The notes below the pieces were generated by a model that searched no databases, was not told the DNA's origin, and saw nothing but the letters and a program-made list of their open reading frames with translations. Both the position numbers and the translations under genes were made by a program. DNA of 64,000 nucleotides from Vallitalea okinawensis (GTDB taxonomy: Bacteria; Bacillota; Clostridia; Lachnospirales; PQDH01), in assembly GCF_002964605.1 (NCBI RefSeq), contig NZ_PQDH01000010.1, forward strand, positions 1 through 64,000. Direction: 5' to 3'. Shown in pieces: positions 8,035 through 17,052 of this stretch; positions within the stretch are counted from its first letter, which is position 1, and each line of letters opens with the position of its first letter.

Positions 8035-8063
8035 TTGACTATATTCTAATATTAGAATATAAT
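8035..8063 (+). promoter_or_regulatory. trxA promoter with a 20-bp palindrome as spacer
   Basis: TTGACT (8035-8040) and TATAAT (8058-8063) are 17 bp apart, a near-consensus housekeeping promoter. The spacer plus the first three bases of the -10 form the perfect 20-bp palindrome ATATTCTAATATTAGAATAT (8041-8060). A repressor bound there would block polymerase. The regulator is unknown. Confidence 0.75.
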
Positions 8064-8123
8064 AATATTAAGAAATACAAAAATTATATTTTGTAAAATG
8101 AATTAATCAAGGAGGAAATTATT

Positions 8124-8441
8124 ATGGCATTAGCTTTTACAGATTCAAATTTTGAGAATGAAGTATTAAATTCAAATATTCCAGTATTAGTTGACTTTTA
8201 TGCAGACTGGTGTGGACCATGTAAGATGATGAGTCCTGTTGTTGATGAGTTAGCAAAAGAATTAGAAGGTAAAGTTAAAATCGGTAAATTAAATGTTGAT
8301 GAGAGTGGCCAAACAGCTCAAAAATACCGTGTTATGAGTATACCTACTATGTTAATTATTAAAAATGGTGAAGTAGTTGATCAAATTGTTGGAGCTGTAC
8401 CAAAGCAACAACTACAATCAAAACTTGAAAAGTTCATGTAA
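8124..8441 (+). CDS. trxA: Thioredoxin
   Basis: This 105-residue protein is a standard thioredoxin with the redox motif WCGPC at residues 29-33, the cis-proline segment MSIPTM near 73-78, and the Gly-rich end VGAVPKQQL. It reduces protein disulfides in the cytoplasm using electrons from a thioredoxin reductase, which is not in this window. It is monocistronic, driven by the palindrome-bearing promoter at 8035 and ended by a strong terminator. ATG follows AAGGAGG. Confidence 0.95.
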   Translation: MALAFTDSNFENEVLNSNIPVLVDFYADWCGPCKMMSPVVDELAKELEGKVKIGKLNVDESGQTAQKYRVMSIPTMLIIKNGEVVDQIVGAVPKQQLQSKLEKFM

Positions 8442-8482
8442 TTGAATTAGAATATGAGTCATTATAATATTGACTATAATAA

Positions 8483-8512
8483 AAAAAGTTTGCACAAGAT
8501 GCAAACTTTTTT
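8483..8512. terminator. Bidirectional terminator after trxA
   Basis: AAAAAGTTTGC pairs with GCAAACTTTTT around a 7-nt loop. It also serves the convergent gene ending at 8529. Confidence 0.85.
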
Positions 8513-8528
8513 ATTGCTTAAAAAAGAC

Positions 8529-9749
8529 TTATAAATTATTCAAATCTTCCTTTGTAATAAGTTTATTTTCTAAACGTTTATTAATGTAGCGTTTTGTCAA
8601 ATTATATAGTACTGTAAATGTAGGGACGCCTAAAAGCATACCAGCAAATCCAAAGAGTCCTCCACCGACAATGATAGAAAAGACAATCCAAATTGGTCGT
8701 AAACCTACAGATTCACCAAGTATCTTAGGGCCAAGGATGATACCATCGAATTGTTGCAGTGCCAATATAAATAAGATGAACCAAAGTGATTTAATTGGGT
8801 CTACAAAAAGTATAATAAAGAAACCTGGAACAGCTCCTATGAATGGACCAAAATAAGGAATCATATTAGTTATACCGACGATGACACTAATTAATAACGC
8901 ATAGGGAAAGTTAAATAAATTCATGCAAATAAAGCATAATATACCGATAATCAATGAATCCAGCGTCTTACCAACAAAGAATCTCTTAAAAATGTTATTA
9001 CATTCCCGGGAGATTTCAAGGATATGATCAGCTAGTCCCTTTTTAAATATAGCATAGTTAAGCTTTTTACCTAATATAATAAAACGTTCTTTATCAGCGA
9101 TTAGGTATACGGAAATAATGAGAGCCATAACGAGATCAAAAACATTATTAGTTATTGATATGGATGTTTCTAGTAAGCTTGGTATAAAGCTGGTAAAAAA
9201 GCTTTCTATAGTTCCGAGAACTGACGGTATATAGCCTTTTATGGCATCATAGAATTGGTTAAAACTCTCAGAGTCTTTAACAATATTATCAGAAAATACT
9301 GTTGCTCTCTCTACTACATCTTCTATAACATCGGGAAAGTCAACTAGTAGTGTTGAGATACTATCAAGTAACTGTGGTACGATATAACGTATTGTCAACA
9401 CAACGAAAAAAAGTACGATAAGATACATGGTAAAGATAGAAAGATTACGTACTCTTTTTTTCTTCTTCTCAATGATAGCACGATCTTCCTTCTTTTTATT
9501 TTTATCTGTCCCTTTTCTAAAATATAACTTACTATAATAAGCTTCAAATTTCGTAACACCGGGATTAATAAGAAAAGCAAATAAAAAGCCTAGTAAAAAG
9601 GGGAATAATAGATCTATATATTTCCCTACACCCGTTAAGGTATCATCCCAATTCATAGAAAATTTAAAGACTAATATAGCATAAGTGATGAGGATAACTC
9701 GTAATAGTATATATGTAATTTTATCTTTATCCCAATCAATCTTAAACAT
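8529..9749 (-). CDS. AI-2E/PerM family transporter
   Basis: This roughly 406-residue membrane protein has about eight hydrophobic segments in the AI-2E (PerM, DUF20) pattern: paired N-terminal helices, a long charged loop (KKKKEDRAIIEKKKKRVRN), an extracytoplasmic helical region, and the conserved C-terminal run PYFGPFIGAVPGFFI...LGPKILGESVGLRPIW. Family members export autoinducer-2 or act as Na+/H+ antiporters. I chose the ATG at 9749 because AAGGAGG lies 5 bases upstream; the frame stays open to 9782 without a better site. Confidence 0.85.
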   Translation of the reverse strand: MFKIDWDKDKITYILLRVILITYAILVFKFSMNWDDTLTGVGKYIDLLFPFLLGFLFAFLINPGVTKFEAYYSKLYFRKGTDKNKKKEDRAIIEKKKKRVRNLSIFTMYLIVLFFVVLTIRYIVPQLLDSISTLLVDFPDVIEDVVERATVFSDNIVKDSESFNQFYDAIKGYIPSVLGTIESFFTSFIPSLLETSISITNNVFDLVMALIISVYLIADKERFIILGKKLNYAIFKKGLADHILEISRECNNIFKRFFVGKTLDSLIIGILCFICMNLFNFPYALLISVIVGITNMIPYFGPFIGAVPGFFIILFVDPIKSLWFILFILALQQFDGIILGPKILGESVGLRPIWIVFSIIVGGGLFGFAGMLLGVPTFTVLYNLTKRYINKRLENKLITKEDLNNL

Positions 9750-9959
9750 ATAGGCCTCCTTAAAGAATGATGATTTAGTCAATAGTTAATAGGTTACTAT
9801 TGTCTATAGTTTACCCACTCTTATTCAATGATACACCAAATTATATTACAGTTCTATAGATATGTTTAAATTTCTAATAATTCGTGTTAAAATAGACCTA
9901 TAGAGTAACAATATTAGCTAGATATAACGACTAATAAAAATTAAAGTAAGCATATTAAA

Positions 9960-9983
9960 CACCATTATTATTTATTAATGGTG
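9960..9983 (+). promoter_or_regulatory. Leader hairpin before the ABC operon
   Basis: CACCATTA pairs with TAATGGTG around 8 nt, about 40 bp before the lipoprotein gene. No T-run follows. I saw no TPP, SAM or other known riboswitch motif upstream of this operon. Confidence 0.4.
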
Positions 9984-10023
9984 AATTTAATTAAATAACA
10001 TCATATGCGAAGGGCGTGATACC

Positions 10024-11049
10024 ATGAAAAAAACATTGACATTTTTATGTATGCTTATAGTTGTATCTTTATTATTCGTAGGTTGTGAATCAAGTAAAAC
10101 AGATCCTACAACAGACGTATATAATAAAGATGGTGAAACAGAGACTGTTACAGAAGATAATAAATTGGAACTAGATATAATTGTACCTTCAGGGACACCT
10201 GCTATGTCCATGGTTAAACTTATGGAAGAACAGCCGTCTTTAGGTGAAAACGTAGAGGTTAATTATGAAGTCGTAGCATCAACAGATGCTTTAAAGGCTA
10301 AGGTTATTGCTGGTGAAGCAGATATAGCTATTGTACCAACGAATCTAGCATCCATTTTGTATAACAAAGGTATCAACTATCAAGTAGCTGCAACATCAGT
10401 TTGGGGGAATCTGTACTTAGTTAGTGACAAACCTCTTTCCAGTACAAGTGAATTAGCAAATGAGACCATTTATTTATTTGGTCAGGGATTATCACCAGAT
10501 ATCATTTTTACATACCTTCTAGAGCACATAGGCATTAATAAAACAGATGATTTAGAAATTAATTATTTGCAAGGTGCTACTGAGATTGCGCCATTGTTCT
10601 TAACTGGAGAAGCTCATGTTGCATTAATACCAGAGCCAATGCTAACAAAGGTAAAGGCAAAGAAAGATGTTACAGTTATTCTAGATCTACAAGAAGAGTG
10701 GAAAAATGTTACGGGGCAAGATACAAGTTATCCTCAGGCATCACTTATTGTCAACAAAGATTTTATAGAAAGCAATCCAGAAATATTAAATACTTTCTTA
10801 GATATGTATGAAGATAGTATCAATTGGATTAATGAAAATCCAGCTCAAACAGGTGAGTACTATGAAAGTCAAGAATTGGGCTTAGAAAAAGCCATTGTTG
10901 AAGCTTCAATTCCACAATCCAATATCATGTATAAAGGTGCCAATGAAGCAAAAGATGCTATCAACACATACTTAGAAGTACTTCATAATTATAGTCCTGA
11001 TACAGTAGGAGGACAGTTACCGGATGAAAATTTCTATTACCAAAGATAA
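10024..11049 (+). CDS. ABC transporter substrate-binding lipoprotein (NMT1/SsuA-like)
   Basis: This 341-residue protein begins with a lipoprotein signal peptide (MKKTLTFLCML...LLFVGC) with Cys21 as the lipidation site. The mature domain has the type II periplasmic-binding fold of the NrtA/SsuA/ThiY group: VPSGTPAMSMVKLM, the segment KVIAGEADIAIVPTN, and LTGEAHVALIPEP. It would present a small solute to the permease encoded next. Candidate ligands are sulfonates, nitrate-like anions or a pyrimidine/thiamine precursor. The sequence does not decide. The frame overlaps the permease gene by 26 bp. Confidence 0.85.
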   Translation: MKKTLTFLCMLIVVSLLFVGCESSKTDPTTDVYNKDGETETVTEDNKLELDIIVPSGTPAMSMVKLMEEQPSLGENVEVNYEVVASTDALKAKVIAGEADIAIVPTNLASILYNKGINYQVAATSVWGNLYLVSDKPLSSTSELANETIYLFGQGLSPDIIFTYLLEHIGINKTDDLEINYLQGATEIAPLFLTGEAHVALIPEPMLTKVKAKKDVTVILDLQEEWKNVTGQDTSYPQASLIVNKDFIESNPEILNTFLDMYEDSINWINENPAQTGEYYESQELGLEKAIVEASIPQSNIMYKGANEAKDAINTYLEVLHNYSPDTVGGQLPDENFYYQR

Positions 11050-11785
11050 ATACTTTAAGTGCTGTTCAATAGTATTTTTATTAGTTACTTGGCACATATT
11101 AGCTTTAGCTGTAGGTAGTGAATTAAAGCTACCTTCACCTAAAGCTACTTTTATAAGCACCTATGATATTATAACTAGCTCTGGATTTTTATCGGTTACT
11201 ATATCAACCTTTATAAGAGGGATATTTAGTATTATTCTATCCTTATTTTTAGCTGTTACATTAGGTTTTCTTGCAGGCATATTTAAAAGTTTTAATTACT
11301 TTTTGCAACCCTACATAACAATTATAAGATCCACACCAACGATGGCGGTTATCTTTATACTTCTAACAACATTCAGCGATGGAGGAATAGCTTCTGTTGC
11401 TATCTGTGTACTAGTTAGTTTTCCAATTCTGTATAGCAATGTATTAGAGGGTATCCAAAATGTCAACCAATCCCTCATACAAATGGCAGATATATACGAA
11501 GTAAAAAAAATGCTCATTCTGAAAGATATCTATTTGCCATCAATTAAGAATTATATTATTGCAGGATTAAGTGCATCGGTTGGACTGAATTTTAAAGTAA
11601 TGATATCAGCTGAAGTTATTGGTGAAGTAAAAGATTCTATGGGAAAAGCACTGTACTTAGCAAATGCTAACTTAAAAAAGCCTGAGGTTTTTGCATGGTG
11701 TATCATATTAATTCTTTTAGTATGGATTATAGATAATCTTTGGAATTATTTCTTGAGTAGACAAGGGAAGGGTCAACATGTATAG
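11024..11785 (+). CDS. ABC transporter permease (TauC/SsuC-like)
   Basis: This 253-residue protein has six hydrophobic segments and the cytoplasmic EAA-type loop around IQMADIYEVKKMLILKDIYLPSIK, which docks to the ATPase. The segments LPSPKATF and PTMAVIFIL are typical of the SsuC/TauC/ThiX permeases. Its start lies inside the binding-protein gene (26-bp overlap) and its end overlaps the ATPase gene by 8 bp, so the three are translationally coupled. Confidence 0.85.
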   Translation: MKISITKDKYFKCCSIVFLLVTWHILALAVGSELKLPSPKATFISTYDIITSSGFLSVTISTFIRGIFSIILSLFLAVTLGFLAGIFKSFNYFLQPYITIIRSTPTMAVIFILLTTFSDGGIASVAICVLVSFPILYSNVLEGIQNVNQSLIQMADIYEVKKMLILKDIYLPSIKNYIIAGLSASVGLNFKVMISAEVIGEVKDSMGKALYLANANLKKPEVFAWCIILILLVWIIDNLWNYFLSRQGKGQHV

Positions 11786-12485
11786 TTTAGAGAACATTTC
11801 GATGAAATACGGTTCGTTAGATGTTATTAAGGATATGAGTATCCATATAGAGACAAATGAGATCATCTCCATATTAGGTCCCTCTGGTTGTGGGAAAACA
11901 ACCTTGTTGAATATGATTACAGGGCTAATTAATGAATATGAAGGTAAGATACAAGGATTTGAAGAAAAGAAAATTAGTTATCTCTTCCAAGACTTAAGAT
12001 TACTTCCTTGGAAAAATGTATTTGACAATATGGTTTTTGTTCTTAAAGGGAAAGTAAAAGATGATTATCTATCAGAACATATTGATAATTTTTTGAAATA
12101 TGTAGGTCTTCAAGACTATAAGGAATTTGCTATTCATGAGCTAAGTGGTGGTATGCAACAACGTTTATCCTTAGCTCGTGCTTTTGCGTATCCTTCCCAG
12201 ATTCTTTTAATGGATGAACCTTTTAAGTCTTTAGATTATGAAATGCGACATCACATTATAGAAACCTTCAAGAATCTTTGGAATAAGGAAAAAAAGACAG
12301 TTATATTTATTACTCACGATATACGAAGTGCTATACAGTTAAGCGATACCATCTACTTGCTATCTGATAAACCAACACAAATCTTGAAGCGATATAAAAA
12401 TCCTCTTTCATTACATCAACGTACCTTTGAGGAAGAAGATTTTATTGCATTAGAAAAACAATTATATATTGATTTTATCAAGTAA
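11778..12485 (+). CDS. ABC transporter ATP-binding protein (SsuB/TauB-like)
   Basis: This 235-residue ATPase has Walker A GPSGCGKTT (34-42), the Q-loop FQDLRLLPWKNV, the signature LSGGMQQR, Walker B ILLMDEPF and the H-loop ITHD. The LLPW after the Q-loop is characteristic of the nitrate/sulfonate/taurine group. It powers uptake through the permease encoded upstream, as the last gene of a three-gene operon ended by a terminator at 12560. Confidence 0.9.
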   Translation: MYSLENISMKYGSLDVIKDMSIHIETNEIISILGPSGCGKTTLLNMITGLINEYEGKIQGFEEKKISYLFQDLRLLPWKNVFDNMVFVLKGKVKDDYLSEHIDNFLKYVGLQDYKEFAIHELSGGMQQRLSLARAFAYPSQILLMDEPFKSLDYEMRHHIIETFKNLWNKEKKTVIFITHDIRSAIQLSDTIYLLSDKPTQILKRYKNPLSLHQRTFEEEDFIALEKQLYIDFIK

Positions 12486-12559
12486 TTAGATAATCAACGT
12501 TGGGTTTAAATAGATATTAGAGGATTAAGAGATTTTGAAGAAGATATAAAATAGTTTTT

Positions 12560-12581
12560 AGTGATCTTTAATCACTTTTTT
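12560..12581 (+). terminator. Terminator of the ABC operon
   Basis: AGTGAT pairs with ATCACT and is followed by TTTTT. Confidence 0.7.
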
Positions 12582-12589
12582 CTCCAACA

Positions 12590-12627
12590 AAAAAACCACT
12601 TACATAGTAATATGTCAATGGTTTTTT
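12590..12627. terminator. Bidirectional terminator
   Basis: AAAAAACCA pairs with TGGTTTTTT with inner ACATA/TATGT pairing. It mainly ends the minus-strand membrane/DivIVA pair. Confidence 0.75.
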
Positions 12628-12662
12628 AATCAACTCGATATTATTAACAATACTCTCAAATA

Positions 12663-13283
12663 TTAGTTATTGCGTTTACCCTTTTTTAATTCTTCGTAAT
12701 AGGGTTTGGATTTTCTTCTTAGTTTGATACGATCAACTTTTTTTCTTTCCCCATTAACAAAGTCTTCAACTGTTTTTTTATCCTCTGCAGGTACTAGACA
12801 ACGATAGTTGGTTTGTTTAAAGAGCTCACCTTTATTCTTCTTTACGATAAGGCTCATAAAATATGGACTATCTGGTTGAGCGGTTTTTTTCTGTTCAAAT
12901 CCAATGGTAATTAATTCTGGCCATTTAATATAGCGATCATATAAATACAAATAAACGCCTTTTTTGGTTAATGCCCAGTAACCACTTGAAGTAGGTAAAA
13001 AACCAAAATAAAAAAAGAATAAAATAAATGAAGTAAATGCCATTGTAAACTCAGTAGTACCTTGCAATATACCATTTATATATAGCACTGTGAATACGAC
13101 AGATAGTGCTAATGAAACATATTGAGTGACCATTAATTTTTTAGATTGATGACGAAAGACTACAGCACCTTCTTTTTCATATTGCTTTAAATTCATCCAA
13201 CCTAAAACCTTTTTAATAAGGGCATAAGCTAATAGAATAACGATGACTATATCAAGAATAGTTCCAAAATCCACGCTTTTCAA
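12663..13283 (-). CDS. Membrane protein with C-terminal cytoplasmic basic domain
   Basis: This 206-residue protein has an N-terminal hydrophobic helix (about 8-28), two more (about 53-70 and 76-97), and then a soluble domain starting at YWALTKKGVYLYLYDRYIKWPELITIGFEQ, which resembles the beta-rich membrane-associated domains seen in DUF5673-type proteins. The end is strongly basic (KKVDRIKLRRKSKPYYEELKKG). The family assignment is tentative. It follows the divIVA-like gene by 5 bp on the same strand, suggesting joint expression and a possible role at the envelope. Confidence 0.6.
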   Translation of the reverse strand: MKSVDFGTILDIVIVILLAYALIKKVLGWMNLKQYEKEGAVVFRHQSKKLMVTQYVSLALSVVFTVLYINGILQGTTEFTMAFTSFILFFFYFGFLPTSSGYWALTKKGVYLYLYDRYIKWPELITIGFEQKKTAQPDSPYFMSLIVKKNKGELFKQTNYRCLVPAEDKKTVEDFVNGERKKVDRIKLRRKSKPYYEELKKGKRNN

Positions 13284-13288
13284 CTCCT

Positions 13289-13702
13289 TTAAGCGATTTC
13301 AATCTCTTTAGTATCTTTATTGTCCCTAACTTCTAAAAAGTCAGTTATTTCATCTAATTGGTCAAAAAGATCAACCATTTCTTCACTGCGTAATGTAACT
13401 AGGTAGTCTTGGATGAGAATATTATATTTTTTCTGGAAAACCTCAAGTTTCTCTTTTGTTTGAATGGTCTTTTCCTTTACATCGTTAAGTCGATTTAAAG
13501 CTTCTCTTTCAATATCCTGAGCTTTAACACGTGCATCATCAACGATGTTTTCAGCAGTTACCTCTGCATTAATAACAGCCTTTGTTATTGCTGATTCACG
13601 TTCTTTATAATAATCAATAATATTTTCAAGTTCAGAAATATATTTTTCTACTTCTTCAGGGCTGTACCCTTTTCTAACAGTGGTAAAGTTTTGTCTCATC
13701 AT
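13289..13702 (-). CDS. DivIVA-domain coiled-coil protein
   Basis: This 137-residue protein starts with a DivIVA/GpsB-type N-terminal signature, FTTVRKGYSPEEVEKYISELENII, followed by a long coiled coil (about 25-115) rich in Lys/Glu heptads. Proteins of this group bind curved or septal membranes and recruit division or wall-synthesis factors. It is shorter than full DivIVA and lies away from the ylm division cluster, so it is probably a paralog. Its partner is likely the membrane protein encoded 5 bp downstream. Confidence 0.8.
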   Translation of the reverse strand: MMRQNFTTVRKGYSPEEVEKYISELENIIDYYKERESAITKAVINAEVTAENIVDDARVKAQDIEREALNRLNDVKEKTIQTKEKLEVFQKKYNILIQDYLVTLRSEEMVDLFDQLDEITDFLEVRDNKDTKEIEIA

Positions 13703-13983
13703 AATACTACTCCTCTCTTTGCAAACTTACTTGAATTATTATCCCTTCGACAAGATAGAAATTTAGAAAATGATGCTCTTCGACGAGGGGCGAGCTATTA
13801 TAAGTAATTATATCATAGAACAAAACTTTCGTGTATAAAAAATTAGTACCAATAAGGAACATTCTTTGTGAGATTATGGTAGTAATAAAATACAATTTTT
13901 TCAAAAATATCAATAATTATGAGTTAATCATTGAAATCTTCTGAATTATTTTATAAAATAGTATTAGGAAAAGGAGGGGTATA

Positions 13984-14646
13984 ATGACTTTAAAACCTTC
14001 TACTGAAATTGAATCTTTAGTAATGAAAAAAAATGGACAAGGTTATATAATAGATAGTAGGAAACATATATATTATTTTGATATAATAAAAGAGCAGCTA
14101 ACCTACTTAATGACATTAAACAAAGAATTAGAAGGTTATGTGAAGCTCATGATCAGCAACAATGAATTACTCCTTTTTACTAGATCTCAACAAAAAATCT
14201 ATGCGTACTCATTACAAGATAAAAGACAAAAATGGTACTTCTATCAACATATAAAGGATCAAGAAATACAAGATGTTGAAATACATGAGCAGCATATAAT
14301 TATTTTATCTAAAAATAAACGTAATCAATATTATTATTTAAATGAATTAGACTTACTTAATGAAACCTTAATCAATAAGAAAAGATTTAAAAATAAATGT
14401 TATCTTCATATTGGACGATATAAAGAATGTCTAATCTTATTCGACGAGAAATATGAAATCCATGAACGGTTAGATTTACAGACTTATTGTGATTTGGATA
14501 AGAAGGCAAATATACTAGTAAATAATCTAAATGAAAAATACTTTCTAAATGATAATTATATTGTTACATATGATAACCATTTTAAAGCTATAGAATATTA
14601 CAATACTGATAATTACCTTGTTGGAATCAATACTGTACTGGAATAG
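13984..14646 (+). CDS. Putative beta-propeller-like protein
   Basis: This 220-residue protein has repeating strands of the type xxIxYFDxxxxxL (GYIIDSRKHIYYFDIIKEQLTYL, LLLFTRSQQKIYAYSLQDKRQKWYF, IIILSKNKRNQYYYLNELDLLN), as in short WD40- or PQQ-like propellers. There is no signal peptide. It precedes the injection-associated protein by 33 bp, so the two probably act together. No exact family is recognised. ATG follows AAAGGAGGGG. Confidence 0.5.
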   Translation: MTLKPSTEIESLVMKKNGQGYIIDSRKHIYYFDIIKEQLTYLMTLNKELEGYVKLMISNNELLLFTRSQQKIYAYSLQDKRQKWYFYQHIKDQEIQDVEIHEQHIIILSKNKRNQYYYLNELDLLNETLINKKRFKNKCYLHIGRYKECLILFDEKYEIHERLDLQTYCDLDKKANILVNNLNEKYFLNDNYIVTYDNHFKAIEYYNTDNYLVGINTVLE

Positions 14647-14679
14647 ATAAATCAGAAGAAGCTAAACAGGAGGAAGAAA

Positions 14680-16377
14680 ATGCTAGAACACAATAGAGAG
14701 CCCTTCGTGAGAAATTATTATTATAACGGTAAACCTTTAAAATCTGAGGATTTCATAAAAGAACAAGAATACATGATTGAAAAACATCGACTACTCAATC
14801 GACATGTCAATGGTTTAAGAATATTTGACGGACTAAATGTGGAGCAAGTTGATGATACCCACATAAAAATAGAGAGAGGTATAGGCATTGATTACCAAGG
14901 AAATGAGATTATCGTTCCTGCTGATGAAATAAGAGAAATCAGTGTAATAGATGGCTATAAGGATGTAAGATATAGTTATAATACATATTTATATCTTCGA
15001 TACAAAGAAGAAGAAATTTATAGTGATTCAAAAGTTCAAGAGCAGGTAAAGGAGAGTTATGAACTTTACCTAAAAGAAGGATTACCCCTAGGGTTTGAGA
15101 ATGATCAAGTTATAAGTATTTTAAATGATAATGGGCTAAATATATACCATGTATTGCAAGAATCAGCATTAATTAATGAAGTTATAAAAGGTTACTTAAT
15201 TATTGATAAACCTGTGACGAAACAAGTTGATGTAACTGTTAAAGTTAATATACAGAGAGCATTAACAATGGATCAACTTAATACCTTCTCCATTGAAGCA
15301 AGAGGGGAAAAAGAGGTTCCTCTAATTAAGATTCCTTATTCACTAAGAGTAACAGGAAAAGAAGATGAAAAGATTTTAATCAAATTTGAGGAAGTAATCA
15401 TTAAAGACGAAGAAGAAAGAATTATAGATGTGCTTGAAGAATTTTTAATCCCTATAAAGAGTAAATCAAAGCAACAAGCTAAATCAAAAGAATTATGTTT
15501 AGCACGCCTTTCATTAGTTGATAATGATGGTAAACATCAAATAAAAGAGGTAGTGCCTATGACATCTGAGGAAGAAGATATAGCAAATACCTACAAAGAT
15601 ATTAAACCACTTACAGCTACTACTAATGTACTTCAATTAATGAGTAACGAAGACCCACGAGCCGATATTAAAGTCAACCATGACAAGAATGAACTAGTAT
15701 TTACCTTTGGATTACCTAGATCTGCAGAAGCTCATCAGAATAATCAAATCAGTACAGGTACAGTTTCTATTGCTCTTGGAGCAGGTGGTAAAGCTAATCG
15801 CTGTTATTATTCAGATTACATTGATCATTGCTTAGGGGAAGGACAGGCAGGCATTATATTAGCTGTAGAAGAAAAGATGAAACAGTTATCAGGATTACCT
15901 GAGCCAGAAGAACAACTCATTTTTGGGAATTTTTCTGTTTTCGCTGAAAGTGATTGTATTTCCAAAGTACCACCAGTAGAATTAGGGGCTATTCTTTACC
16001 CTAGAGAGGGTAGAATGAAAATCGGGGTTAAGCTGCTACAGAACACGAAACTTAGAAAAATAGATATTAGGTGGTGGGCATATAAGAACGTCAATGAAGT
16101 AATAGAAGTTAATAATGACAAAGATGAAGATATTAAAATTCAGATAAAACCTGACCGCATTGAATTGAAAAAAGGTCAAAAAATTCAACTAAAAGCACTT
16201 GTGGAGAATACGAATAATAAAAATGTAACTTGGCGTATACTTGACAAGGAAGGTGGAAAGATTACCCAGAAGGGGTTCTATACAGCGCCTATGGTAAGAG
16301 GTGTCTATAAGATAGAAGCCACCAGCGTAGCGGACTTTAGTAGAACAGCTACAGTTATAGTAGTTGTCAAAGAATAA
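14680..16377 (+). CDS. Contractile-injection-associated structural protein with C-terminal Ig-like domain
   Basis: This 565-residue protein opens with REPFVRNYYYNGKPLKSEDF followed by EQEYMIEKHRLLNRHVNGLRIFDGLNV. That pattern (RYFNGKLLTxxDFxxEQxYxxEKHRLHNRxLHGxGVVxGL) is the N-terminus of proteins often encoded in extracellular contractile injection and phage-tail-like clusters. A segment GIGIDYQGNEIIVP follows, as in the family. Residues 488-565 look like a bacterial Ig-like (BIG2) domain (IQIKPDRIELKKGQKIQLKA...). No sheath, tube or baseplate genes are adjacent, so this is an orphan pair with the upstream gene. Its role is unknown. Confidence 0.65.
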   Translation: MLEHNREPFVRNYYYNGKPLKSEDFIKEQEYMIEKHRLLNRHVNGLRIFDGLNVEQVDDTHIKIERGIGIDYQGNEIIVPADEIREISVIDGYKDVRYSYNTYLYLRYKEEEIYSDSKVQEQVKESYELYLKEGLPLGFENDQVISILNDNGLNIYHVLQESALINEVIKGYLIIDKPVTKQVDVTVKVNIQRALTMDQLNTFSIEARGEKEVPLIKIPYSLRVTGKEDEKILIKFEEVIIKDEEERIIDVLEEFLIPIKSKSKQQAKSKELCLARLSLVDNDGKHQIKEVVPMTSEEEDIANTYKDIKPLTATTNVLQLMSNEDPRADIKVNHDKNELVFTFGLPRSAEAHQNNQISTGTVSIALGAGGKANRCYYSDYIDHCLGEGQAGIILAVEEKMKQLSGLPEPEEQLIFGNFSVFAESDCISKVPPVELGAILYPREGRMKIGVKLLQNTKLRKIDIRWWAYKNVNEVIEVNNDKDEDIKIQIKPDRIELKKGQKIQLKALVENTNNKNVTWRILDKEGGKITQKGFYTAPMVRGVYKIEATSVADFSRTATVIVVVKE

Positions 16378-16390
16378 GAGAAAAATCATT

Positions 16391-16416
16391 GCGACACGAA
16401 AGAGGTGTCGCTTTTT
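16391..16416 (+). terminator. Terminator of the 13984-16377 pair
   Basis: GCGACAC pairs with GTGTCGC around 7 nt and is followed by TTTTT. Confidence 0.85.
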
Positions 16417-16493
16417 AAATTTAACCTTTTCCTCCTGATGAAAGTATAATACAATAAGAGTGATATGGGCGAGATGGTAAAAGGAGATTATTA

Positions 16494-17051
16494 ATGGGAA
16501 AATTAATCTTAGTTACAGGTGGAGCTAGAAGTGGCAAGAGTACCTTCGCTGAGAATTTAATTAAAGCCAGCTATGAAGATGTACTTTATATAGCCACTGC
16601 CATTCCTTATGATGGAGAAATGGTAGAACGCATCAAAAAGCATAGGGAACAAAGGCCAAGTAAGTGGGAAACTTATGAAGGGTATAAAGATCTTGGACAA
16701 GTATTGAATAATAATACTAGTGAAGCAGTATTACTTGATTGCATGACCATTATGGTTACTAACTTAATGTTCGATTATATGGGTGAAGAAGACATTAATG
16801 ACTGTGATACTGAATTGATGGAGAAATATATATTGGAGCAAATTAACCAACTTATTGATGGCACCAGAGCTTATGCAGGCACAACAGTTTTGGTGACAAA
16901 TGAAGTAGGTTCTGGTTTAGTACCAGAAAGTAAACTATCTAGGGTGTTTAGAGATATAGCAGGTCGTGTAAACCAAAGAATCGCTGGTAAAGCTGAAGAA
17001 GTATACTTAGTCGTATCGGGCATACCAGTTAGGATTAAGGGGGAAGCTTAA
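16494..17051 (+). CDS. cobU: Adenosylcobinamide kinase/guanylyltransferase
   Basis: This 185-residue bifunctional enzyme phosphorylates adenosylcobinamide and then transfers GMP, activating the nucleotide loop in B12 assembly and salvage. The P-loop VTGGARSGKST is at residues 7-17, HREQRPSKWETYE holds the guanylyl-accepting histidine region, and VTNEVGSGLVPE is the CobU hallmark. It starts a tight operon with cobQ (gap 1 bp) and cbiB. No cobalamin riboswitch is recognisable in the 80 bp upstream, where a TATAAT lies at 16445-16450. Confidence 0.93.
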   Translation: MGKLILVTGGARSGKSTFAENLIKASYEDVLYIATAIPYDGEMVERIKKHREQRPSKWETYEGYKDLGQVLNNNTSEAVLLDCMTIMVTNLMFDYMGEEDINDCDTELMEKYILEQINQLIDGTRAYAGTTVLVTNEVGSGLVPESKLSRVFRDIAGRVNQRIAGKAEEVYLVVSGIPVRIKGEA

Positions 17052-17052
17052 T

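Noticed and set aside
9783-10023. TPP riboswitch before the NMT1-like lipoprotein gene
   Set aside because: No CTGAGA or ACCTGAT-type conserved box is visible; only a short hairpin is present.
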